Positions 17,291 to 24,112 of a DNA stretch of 41,929 nucleotides are shown in pieces; the first letter of the stretch is position 1; each line of letters begins with the position of its first letter. The notes beneath the pieces were generated by a model. That model ran no database searches. It was not told the DNA's origin and saw only the letters and a list, made by a program, of their open reading frames with translations. This DNA comes from Bacillota bacterium (GTDB lineage Bacteria > Bacillota > Limnochordia > DTU087): assembly GCA_012798695.1 (NCBI GenBank), contig JAAZMR010000084.1, positions 1 to 41,929 on the forward strand, written 5' to 3'. Made by a program: the position numbers and the translations under genes.

Positions 17291-18331
17291 ATGCAGTTCA
17301 CTGTAGAAGCTCAGGGTGAGTGGCAGGGTGTCCAGGCAGCTCGGGAGCTAATTGGTGAGGTGAAAGAAAGATATGATCTGGAGGTCACGCAATTCGCTCA
17401 AGATGGCCCCATCTATGTTCTAGAGACACCGTCAGGTAGAAAGGTACTCAAGGAATCACATCTCTCCGAGTTTGAGCTGGACTATATCACTCACTCTCTA
17501 GCCGATTTGGGCAAACAGGGGTTCAGATCAGCAGTGGTACCGCTTGTTACCAATAACGGGTCCCGATTTTTCCGCTGGGAGGACTCACATTATTGGCTGA
17601 TGGAATGGGTGAAAGGGCGGCATTGTGACTATTTCAATGAGAGTGATGCTGTGGTAGTAGCCAAGGCTCTAGGCAGACTACATGGGGCTTCTCAAGGCAT
17701 CAAATTCGACCCGGTGCCGGATACCCGCTGGCTTCTAGGCCTTTGGCCAATGCATTTTTCTCGGCGGCTAGATCAGATGAAGCTCTTTGCTCGACAAGCC
17801 CGGTCAAGGTCGGTTCCCCGCTCCTTTGATCGCCTTTACCTGAGGGATTTTGACCGCTACTACCGACAAGCAGTCAGTGGTTTAGAGAAACTATCAGACT
17901 CTCATTATCCTGAGCTCTGCCAAGATCTGTCCTCTCGCGCTTTTTGCCACAGAGATCTAGCCTACCATAACATCCTGATGGATGATGATGGTCCCAAGTT
18001 CATTGATTTTGACCACAGTATGGTAGATCTGGGATTACACGATCTAGCTGATTTGCTTTTGCGTAACCTAGTATTGCTGGGCTGGAAATGGGAGCGGGCT
18101 ACTCGCGTTCTCAATGCCTACAGCTCGGTCATTCCACTGGATCATCGGGCATATCCCGTACTAGAAGCTTTTCTGCAATTTCCCCACGAGTACTGGCAGA
18201 TCGGGCTCCAGTACTATTACGAAAAACAGCGCTGGTCAGAGGATTATTTCCTAGCAAGATATAACCGGAAACTGAAGTCCCCTCACCTCAGACAGCGCTT
18301 CCTTAACACTTTCGCCCAGATGTTTGCATAG
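17291..18331 (+). CDS. CotS-like spore-coat kinase E (catalytic residues intact)
   Basis: This 346-residue CotS-family protein begins two bases after kinase D ends, so the genes form one unit. Active-site residues are K54 (KVLKES), H220-R-D222 with N227 (FCHRDLAYHN) and D239-F-D241 (FIDFDHS). It is the closest in the cluster to a canonical kinase active site. The segment after the DFD motif (DLGLHDLADLLLRN) and the FPHEYWQIGLQYYYEK patch are typical of the family. Tandem duplication of D and E is likely, although the two have diverged considerably. Confidence 0.85.
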   Translation: MQFTVEAQGEWQGVQAARELIGEVKERYDLEVTQFAQDGPIYVLETPSGRKVLKESHLSEFELDYITHSLADLGKQGFRSAVVPLVTNNGSRFFRWEDSHYWLMEWVKGRHCDYFNESDAVVVAKALGRLHGASQGIKFDPVPDTRWLLGLWPMHFSRRLDQMKLFARQARSRSVPRSFDRLYLRDFDRYYRQAVSGLEKLSDSHYPELCQDLSSRAFCHRDLAYHNILMDDDGPKFIDFDHSMVDLGLHDLADLLLRNLVLLGWKWERATRVLNAYSSVIPLDHRAYPVLEAFLQFPHEYWQIGLQYYYEKQRWSEDYFLARYNRKLKSPHLRQRFLNTFAQMFA

Positions 18332-18438
18332 GATGAAGGGACCACAAGACCTGGAGAGATAGACTTCACCCTGACGTGGTTTGATGGCAATATCACAACA
18401 TGGATAAGACTAGGAATGAACTAAGGAGGAAGTCGCCA

Positions 18439-19509
18439 ATGGCGTATGCCGTAGTAATGGCGGGGGGCAATGGTACCCGTTTGTGGCCCCGGGTGAGACA
18501 AAAAAGCCCCAAACACTTAATGCTCTATGATGGTAAGACTCTGCTGGAAAGAGCCTTGGAACGAGCCAATGCCCTGGTAGGATTGAATAACGTGTTTGTG
18601 ACCACCAATAAAGATTTGTTGGATACAATCACTGGTAGCATTACTCCTCTCCTGACCCACAATGTCTACACAGAGCCGGCGGTTAGGGATACGGGCCCGG
18701 CGATTGGTCTCATGGCAGCAAGGATAGCTACCTGGAATCCAGAAGCGGTTATAGTTTTCTTGCCAGCAGATCATGTTGTTTTAGATGAAACTGAATTTAA
18801 TAAGGTGTTGAAGGTAGCTCTCCAAGCCGGTGAGACTATCGATGGGTTGGTAGTGATCGGCGTTACAGCCAATGAACCGAGGACCTGCTATGGATACATC
18901 AAGCGAGGGAACCCCCTCTATGTAGAAGATGGTCAGCCAGTATACAAGGTGGCTAGATTTAGAGAAAAACCCGATAGTCAGAAAGCAGCCAGATACATTA
19001 AGCAAGGGGGATATCTGTGGAATAGCGGTATAGTCGTAGGCCGGGCTAATCTGATTTTGGAGCTGCTAGAAAAACATAACGCGAAACTCAAGCCAGGATT
19101 AGAGCAAATCATGGCAAGTTTAGGTCAGCCGAGCGAGGCTGATGTGGTCCGAGATGTGTACTTGACCTTTGAACGGATTTCTTTTGATTATGCCGTGTTG
19201 GAAAAAGCCTCCAATATATATATGGTGGCAGGCAATTTCGGGTGGGAGGATATTGGGAGTTGGAGCTCATTGGCCAGGGTTTCTGCTAAAGATACCGCTG
19301 GTAACGTATTTTCCGGTCGGGCTATTAGCATAGAGACAAGCAATTGTCTGATCTCTACCTCAGATAAGTTGACTGCTACCATCGGCATACATGATCTAGT
19401 CGTGATCGATACCGGTGAAGTCCTATTCATTTGTAAAAAGGATCGAGATCAAGAGGTCAAGACCCTGTTGAGACGTCTCAAGCAGGCCGGTTGGGAGGAG
19501 TACCTCTAG
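18439..19509 (+). CDS. manC: Mannose-1-phosphate guanylyltransferase
   Basis: ManC makes GDP-mannose from mannose 1-phosphate and GTP. The start ATG (MAYAVVMAGGNGTRLWP) has AAGGAGG nine bases upstream; an ATG 13 codons earlier lacks a site. The 356-residue protein carries the nucleotide loop MAGGNGTRLWPRVRQKSPK (about residues 7-25), FLPADHVV (about 101-108), FREKPD (about 175-180) and NSGIVV (about 195-200). It lacks the C-terminal isomerase domain of bifunctional ManC/AlgA enzymes. It is followed directly by a phosphohexomutase gene, which would supply its substrate. Confidence 0.9.
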   Translation: MAYAVVMAGGNGTRLWPRVRQKSPKHLMLYDGKTLLERALERANALVGLNNVFVTTNKDLLDTITGSITPLLTHNVYTEPAVRDTGPAIGLMAARIATWNPEAVIVFLPADHVVLDETEFNKVLKVALQAGETIDGLVVIGVTANEPRTCYGYIKRGNPLYVEDGQPVYKVARFREKPDSQKAARYIKQGGYLWNSGIVVGRANLILELLEKHNAKLKPGLEQIMASLGQPSEADVVRDVYLTFERISFDYAVLEKASNIYMVAGNFGWEDIGSWSSLARVSAKDTAGNVFSGRAISIETSNCLISTSDKLTATIGIHDLVVIDTGEVLFICKKDRDQEVKTLLRRLKQAGWEEYL

Positions 19510-20922
19510 TTGGAAGCACAGACAGTGGGTATTCGCTTCGGGACAGAAGGCTGGCGGGGAGTAATCAGCGATGATTTCACTTTTGCCAATGTCAGACGGG
19601 TCGGTCAGGCTGTAGCCCGCTATCTACAGCAGAGTGAGAAGGGAGCTGGCCCGGTTGTGATCGGGTATGATACTCGGTTTCTCTCCGATCGATATGCTCA
19701 GGAACTGGCTGGTATACTATATAAGAACGGTATAGCGGTGGCTCTTTCCGATCAACCATCAATTACACCAGCACTCTCCTTGGCTACAGCCCGTCTACAG
19801 GCAAAGCTGGGTATCATGGTTACCGCCAGCCATAATCCCCCTGAGTATAATGGTATCAAGATCAAGGCCTCCTATGGAGGCCCTGTTGATCAGCAAGTGA
19901 TTGCCGGTATAGAGGAGTGTTTGCCAGACAAGGTACCTTCTCTGCCAGCAGCATACAGCCAGATTCCGGCAGCTAATCTAAAGGCCATCTATTTGCCGAC
20001 CGTTCAGAATCAGGTTGATGGCCAGGCAATCTCAAAAGCAGGCCTGACTGTGGTGGTAGATACTATGCATGGTGCTGGGGTAGGCTATTTGGATATGTTG
20101 CTGGAGGAATACGGGGTCAAGGTAGTCAGAGTCAGGCATGAGGTTAATCCTGGCTTCGGAAGCACCAACCCTGAGCCGATTGGTACTAATTTGGGGCCCC
20201 TTCGGGCTGCAGTCGGGCGGCATAAGGCTGCTCTGGGCCTAGCCACTGATGGTGATGGTGACCGATTAGGTGTGGTGGATCATACCGGTGAATACATCAA
20301 TGCCCATCAGGTTTTTCTATTGCTGCTGACTCATTTGGTGGAAAATCGGGGCCAGTCAGGGTCTGTGGTCAGGACCTTTTCGACCAGCTCAGTAATCGAT
20401 CAGGCCGCTCAAAGCTATGGCTTGGCTCTCAGAGAGACACCGATTGGGTTTAGGCATATCACCACAGTATGTCGACGGGAACCGGTGCTGCTAGGGGGAG
20501 AGGAAAGCGGTGGATACGGATTCCCTCAGCACTTACTGGATCGCGATGGAGTCTTAGCTGGTCTCATGCTGGTTGAATATATCAGTCAGATGGGCAGGCC
20601 ACTTCGCTCACTGCTGAACAACTTAATCGACCGATATGGCCCTAGTTTCTATCAGAGAATTGACTTGCCTTTAGCATCACGATTTATGCCTATCCCAGAG
20701 GCCCCTAAGCAGTTGGGAGAGAGAATGGTAACCCGTATCGAAACCCTAGATGGCTTGAAACTACACCTAGGGGCAAATGGTTGGATCCTTTTCCGGGTAT
20801 CGGGAACTGAGCCGGTGCTGAGAGTATATGCGGAAGCCAAGTCAGAGGCGGTGTTGAGGGGAATTTTAGAGGATGGCATCCAGTGGGTGCATACCTTGGT
20901 CCATAGGCTTCCTGAGAGATAA
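19510..20922 (+). CDS. manB: Phosphomannomutase/phosphoglucomutase
   Basis: This alpha-D-phosphohexomutase interconverts hexose 6- and 1-phosphates. The 470-residue protein starts at TTG immediately after the manC stop, with GGGAGGAG about nine bases upstream. The catalytic serine is S107 in TASHNPPEYNG. The metal loop is DGDGDR (about residue 245), the sugar-binding loop is GGEESGGYGF, and the phosphate loop near the C-terminus is RVSGTEPVLRVYAE. Pairing with manC points to mannose 1-phosphate supply. Many family members act on both mannose and glucose phosphates, so specificity is open. Confidence 0.9.
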   Translation: MEAQTVGIRFGTEGWRGVISDDFTFANVRRVGQAVARYLQQSEKGAGPVVIGYDTRFLSDRYAQELAGILYKNGIAVALSDQPSITPALSLATARLQAKLGIMVTASHNPPEYNGIKIKASYGGPVDQQVIAGIEECLPDKVPSLPAAYSQIPAANLKAIYLPTVQNQVDGQAISKAGLTVVVDTMHGAGVGYLDMLLEEYGVKVVRVRHEVNPGFGSTNPEPIGTNLGPLRAAVGRHKAALGLATDGDGDRLGVVDHTGEYINAHQVFLLLLTHLVENRGQSGSVVRTFSTSSVIDQAAQSYGLALRETPIGFRHITTVCRREPVLLGGEESGGYGFPQHLLDRDGVLAGLMLVEYISQMGRPLRSLLNNLIDRYGPSFYQRIDLPLASRFMPIPEAPKQLGERMVTRIETLDGLKLHLGANGWILFRVSGTEPVLRVYAEAKSEAVLRGILEDGIQWVHTLVHRLPER

Positions 20923-21008
20923 CTTGCACAAAGAACATCTGCCTCCATGCCAAAATAGGAGTTGCCTCCCATAGCCACTAGCTCCTAACGTACATAGTCA
21001 TATATTAG

Positions 21009-21155
21009 CTTTGCAGATTGGTGCAGCCCAAAAGCTGAGCTGTACCCCTGCAAAGGCTCATCCCACATCCCTCCCTTCTAGGGGAGGCGGCTCCTTGATA
21101 CACCCATCGGTTTGTTGCTAGGTGGGATACTGGGCGGGGCTGCCCCCCTTTTTTT
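21009..21155 (+). ncRNA. Candidate structured RNA or long 3' UTR with terminator
   Basis: Two nested hairpins precede a terminator. CTTTGCAG (21009-21016) pairs with CTGCAAAG (21048-21055) and encloses GGTGCAGC (21020-21027) paired with GCTGTACC (21039-21046). Then ATCCCAC (21060-21066) pairs with GTGGGAT (21122-21128) and encloses CCTCCC with GGGAGG. A GC hairpin followed by seven Ts ends the element (21132-21155). I recognise no riboswitch class. It may be a small RNA or simply the 3' end of the manC-manB transcript. Confidence 0.4.
21132..21155 (+). terminator. Rho-independent terminator after the manC-manB unit
   Basis: A G-rich arm (GGGCGGGG) faces a C-rich arm (GCCCCCC) with a very short loop, followed directly by TTTTTTT. 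It lies about 230 bases after the phosphohexomutase stop and before the convergent gerE-like gene. Confidence 0.75.
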
Positions 21156-21199
21156 GTATATGAGAAACCCCATTCAGAGTGAATAGGGGTGGTGGGACT

Positions 21200-21424
21200 C
21201 TAATCGAGGCTGATCAGTCCATAACGAATGGCCCATAAGGCAACTTTGGTGCGGTTACGTGAACCCATCTTCCGATATATGTTGGTTATGTGGTTCTTGA
21301 CGGTATGCTTACTGATGAAAAGGGTCTTGGCAATCTCGTCATTAGCTAGGCCCTTGGCGATTAGCTGCAAGACTTCCTTTTCTCGGGGTGTGAGCTTACC
21401 GAAACGAGAACTCTCGTATGACAC
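21200..21424 (-). CDS. gerE: GerE-like LuxR-family spore-coat transcription regulator
   Basis: This 74-residue protein consists almost entirely of a LuxR-type helix-turn-helix: LTPREKEVLQLIAKGLANDE (residues 11-30), then IAKTLFISKHTVKNHITNIYRKMG. Bacillus GerE, the last mother-cell regulator of coat genes, is also a stand-alone LuxR domain of 74 residues. Start is GTG with GGAGGTG seven bases upstream. Its position inside the coat-glycan cluster, divergent from CotS-like gene F, makes a role in regulating this locus likely. Other orphan LuxR domains exist, so the GerE name rests on length, context and the absence of a receiver domain. Confidence 0.75.
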   Translation of the reverse strand: MSYESSRFGKLTPREKEVLQLIAKGLANDEIAKTLFISKHTVKNHITNIYRKMGSRNRTKVALWAIRYGLISLD

Positions 21425-21489
21425 GTTTTTCCACCTCCATTGTGGCAGGCTCGGTGGCGAAAGACTTAGTACCTTTATAAGAGCTATAG

Positions 21490-21591
21490 TTAATCCTATG
21501 AATGGAGGGCTCTAAGCGAAATAGGAGTTTGTTCCGGTTTTTGCCGTTGGGCCTGTAGGACACCGATTTTCCGTGCACAGCATAGGATTAA
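21490..21591. promoter_or_regulatory. Inverted CATAGGATTAA pair between gerE-like gene and CotS-like gene F, with SigK-like promoter
   Basis: CATAGGATTAA occurs on the plus strand at 21581-21591 and, identically, on the minus strand at 21490-21500, each copy facing its own downstream gene. On the plus strand it is preceded by CACC (21561-21564) and exactly 16 bases, matching the sigma-K pattern. The minus-strand copy lacks an mACm at the right distance. The motif could be a -10 element on both sides or a shared regulator site. Confidence 0.45.
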
Positions 21592-21622
21592 AATGGCGGC
21601 TGCCAAAGGAAGGGTGAACTAG

Positions 21623-22654
21623 GTGGCTAAAGATCAAGCAGAACTGAAGATGGCTTTGGCCAATTGGTCCATATCTCCTCAAGCAATCAGCTCCTATAAG
21701 GATGTCTATCAGGTGAAGACTTTGGAGGGCATCTATTGCCTGAAGGAAATCGACAAGAAGCCAAGGCGGGCCCTGGCACTAGAAGGTGTGTTTGAGCATC
21801 TGATGAAGCAAGATTTCGCCAAGACTGTCAAGGCGCACCGTACTAAGGATGGTAGAATCATGGGCCAAACGCCTGCTGGCCGCAACTACATTCTGACAGA
21901 TTGGCTAGTAGGACGGAAACCGGCTTTTCGCAGTTCCAATCAGGATCTCATTGGAGCTGCTACGACTCTGGCCCTTTTTCATCAGGCTTCTATAGGTTTC
22001 ATTGCGCCTCCTGGTGGAAAGCTGCGCAGCCGTTTGAATCGTTGGCCCAACCGCTTTAGCTCTCGCCTGCGTCAAGTAGTAGCACTGCGGGACACACTAG
22101 ATCATAAGCCTTTCTTAGACAACTTCGATCGTGCGTTCATAGAATACTACCCCTGGATCTTGGATCGGGCCCAGGATGGTTGGTGTGTACTAGCGATCTC
22201 TGGATATGATCATTTAGTGGAAAAAGTGCGCAAATCCCATTCTTTTTGCCATGGTGATGTGGCAGAACGTAATTTCATAGTTGCTAGCACCGGGGAATAC
22301 TGTCTAATCGATTTCGATCTAGCCAGGCGAGATATGCGAGTTGCGGATCTCTACAAATTCTTTAGGGATGCAATGAAGAAGCGCCATTGGGATTTTCTGG
22401 CTGCGAAACTGATCTTGGATGCCTACTCCGAGGTAGATTCTTTGGACCCAGAAGAGCTTACTGTACTCTATGCATTGCTGTCATATCCCCATAAGATGAT
22501 TCACTTGCTCTTAAGATACTATATTAAGCGAGAAGGCAAGAGCTATGGTTGGTCAACCCGCAAATTCATCGAGAAATTCCGGGAGCTAGGGAAACAACAA
22601 GTGATGATCGACCGCTTTCTTGAGGATTTCCGGAAAGAATATGGTATCAGATAG
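21623..22654 (+). CDS. CotS-like spore-coat kinase F (catalytic residues intact)
   Basis: This 343-residue CotS-family protein starts at GTG, with GAAGG about nine bases upstream. Active-site residues are K41 (YCLKEI), H210-G-D212 with N217 (FCHGDVAERN) and D230-F-D232 (LIDFDLA). The C-terminal SYPHKMIHLLLRYYIKREGKSYGW corresponds to the FP.EYW patch of the paralogues. It is divergent from the gerE-like gene with a SigK-like promoter between them, and overlaps the convergent gmhB-type gene by eight bases. Substrate is unknown. Confidence 0.85.
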   Translation: MAKDQAELKMALANWSISPQAISSYKDVYQVKTLEGIYCLKEIDKKPRRALALEGVFEHLMKQDFAKTVKAHRTKDGRIMGQTPAGRNYILTDWLVGRKPAFRSSNQDLIGAATTLALFHQASIGFIAPPGGKLRSRLNRWPNRFSSRLRQVVALRDTLDHKPFLDNFDRAFIEYYPWILDRAQDGWCVLAISGYDHLVEKVRKSHSFCHGDVAERNFIVASTGEYCLIDFDLARRDMRVADLYKFFRDAMKKRHWDFLAAKLILDAYSEVDSLDPEELTVLYALLSYPHKMIHLLLRYYIKREGKSYGWSTRKFIEKFRELGKQQVMIDRFLEDFRKEYGIR

Positions 22655-23249
22655 GTATCTGAGGCCAGTATTCAGGACTTCCCAAGATCCAAGTGGCGGC
22701 AGTCCAAAGATCATCTGCCACATAATCCGGAGACATTTCAACTGCCACCCGCTGCTGATGTTTGCTCCCATAGCCGGTACGGACCAATATGGTATGAGTG
22801 CCAGCATTGCTTCCAGCTGCAATATCTGACAGCTGATCTCCTATTGTGAAGGATCTGGCTAGATCCAAATCCAGCTCATCGGCTGCTGCCAGGAGCATGC
22901 CGGGTTGAGGCTTCCGGCATGCGCATGCTTGTCGGTACGGCAGATGACCTGCCTTGGGGTGGTGGGGGCAGTAGTAGATTTTTGTCAGATGGACATCTGC
23001 TGCGCCTAATAGGAGCTCTAGGTGGTCGTGAATCTGATGCAGCTGGTTTTCACTCAAATAGCCTCTGGCGATCCCTGACTGATTAGTGATTATGACCAGC
23101 GGGAAATGCTGTTGTAGAAGTGTTAACGCGGGTATAGCTGTAGGGATCAGTTGAATCTGAGCCGGATCCCGTAGATAGTTAACTTCTTCAATGATGGTAC
23201 CATCGCGGTCGAGGAAGACGGCAGCTTTTTTCTGAGATGGCTGATGCAT
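22647..23249 (-). CDS. gmhB: D-glycero-D-manno-heptose 1,7-bisphosphate 7-phosphatase
   Basis: GmhB removes the 7-phosphate from heptose bisphosphate, the step between the HddA and HddC reactions. The 200-residue HAD-family protein has the nucleophile motif D14-R-D16-G-T, ITNQSGIARG (about 54-63), a C94-x-H96 ... C109-x-C111 zinc site typical of GmhB, and GDQLSD near residue 135. The ATG is chosen because AAGGGG lies upstream at a suitable distance; a GTG three codons earlier is possible. A few GmhB-like proteins act as histidinol phosphatases. The hddA/hddC pair 8 kb away favours heptose. Confidence 0.88.
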   Translation of the reverse strand: MHQPSQKKAAVFLDRDGTIIEEVNYLRDPAQIQLIPTAIPALTLLQQHFPLVIITNQSGIARGYLSENQLHQIHDHLELLLGAADVHLTKIYYCPHHPKAGHLPYRQACACRKPQPGMLLAAADELDLDLARSFTIGDQLSDIAAGSNAGTHTILVRTGYGSKHQQRVAVEMSPDYVADDLWTAATWILGSPEYWPQIPI

Positions 23250-23352
23250 CGATTTCACCCCTTACATAATATGCGCTCTTCTCCAAGTTGTTTGTAACCA
23301 AATGGAAACAAAGGCGCGCCACAAACGCGGGTTCCTCAAACACAGGTTTGAT

Positions 23353-23417
23353 CTATCCACACTCTGTGGATAACCTGTGGATAACTTGTGCAGAATGCGA
23401 GGATGGAGTGTGGATAG
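23353..23417. promoter_or_regulatory. Cluster of four DnaA boxes
   Basis: Two perfect DnaA boxes lie in tandem, TGTGGATAA at 23365-23373 and 23376-23384 (TTATCCACA on the minus strand). They are flanked by two one-mismatch boxes facing each other, CTATCCACA at 23353-23361 and TGTGGATAG at 23409-23417. The outer pair extends to a perfect 12-base inverted repeat (CTATCCACACTC and GAGTGTGGATAG). No dnaA gene or AT-rich unwinding element is nearby, so a DnaA-titration or regulatory site is more likely than the origin. Confidence 0.7.
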
Positions 23418-23498
23418 GAATTCTATGTGGCTGGTAAGAAAGGGCTCGCGGCCGGTAAACTGCTGTGACAACCGATCGCAACGGGCGTTAGGTCTGAT

Positions 23499-23526
23499 TT
23501 GACAAGTACTATTAGTGTAGTATAAT
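23499..23526 (+). promoter_or_regulatory. Consensus SigA promoter for initiator tRNA
   Basis: TTGACA (23499-23504), 16 bases, then TATAAT (23521-23526). Both hexamers are perfect. The expected start near 23533 lies about 40 bases before the tRNA. Confidence 0.88.
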
Positions 23527-23574
23527 AGATGAGGACGCACGGGAACAACATGTGCAGATCTTAAGCAAAATCGA

Positions 23575-23651
<77 letters not shown>

Positions 23652-23657
23652 TTTTCG

Positions 23658-23688
23658 AACCGCAGGTATTATGCCTGCGGTTTGTTCG
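23658..23688 (+). terminator. Terminator of the initiator tRNA
   Basis: AACCGCAGG (23658-23666) and CCTGCGGTT (23674-23682) form a perfect nine-base-pair hairpin seven bases after the tRNA, followed by a short T-rich stretch (GGTTTGTTCG). Confidence 0.75.
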
Positions 23689-24112
23689 TGTGTGCCCAGT
23701 ATGTCTGCTGAGTCGATCGGTTGAAATACCTGGAAGTCTGCAATCTACCCCCGAGATGTCACGATAATCCCAAGAAGCTCAAAGCCTTCTCAGAACCTGA
23801 CAAAATGAGGAAGGGTTTGACTTATTAGTAGCGAAAAGTGTCAATGAGATTTGGAACCATAAATGCCCAAGTTCGACATAGCTTATACATAGAAGCGAAA
23901 GTAGTCTCAGTACCTCTTCTTTTTGCCTCGTTTGTACAGTTATGTGATCGCCTCATATGTCCTACTCGCAATCTTCATGGGCGCTAATTTCCGACATCCT
24001 AGCCTACCTATTGGAAGTCGGTTTGCTTAGCAACCGAAAAGAACCGCAAGTGGACGCGGCATGCCTGACTTTCTCGAGTAATCGGCTTTTATAAGTGGGA
24101 GGGAGCCCTAGT
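23689..24112. other. Gene-free stretch
   Basis: No convincing gene, tRNA or promoter was found in these 424 bases. TTGACT at 23818 has only a poor -10 partner. A short hairpin (CGGTT...AACCG) lies near 24020-24037. The end carries the ribosome site of the following ABC exporter gene. Confidence 0.5.

Noticed and set aside
23353-23417. Chromosomal replication origin
   Set aside because: The boxes are real, but there is no dnaA/dnaN neighbourhood and no AT-rich unwinding element nearby, so oriC is not supported.
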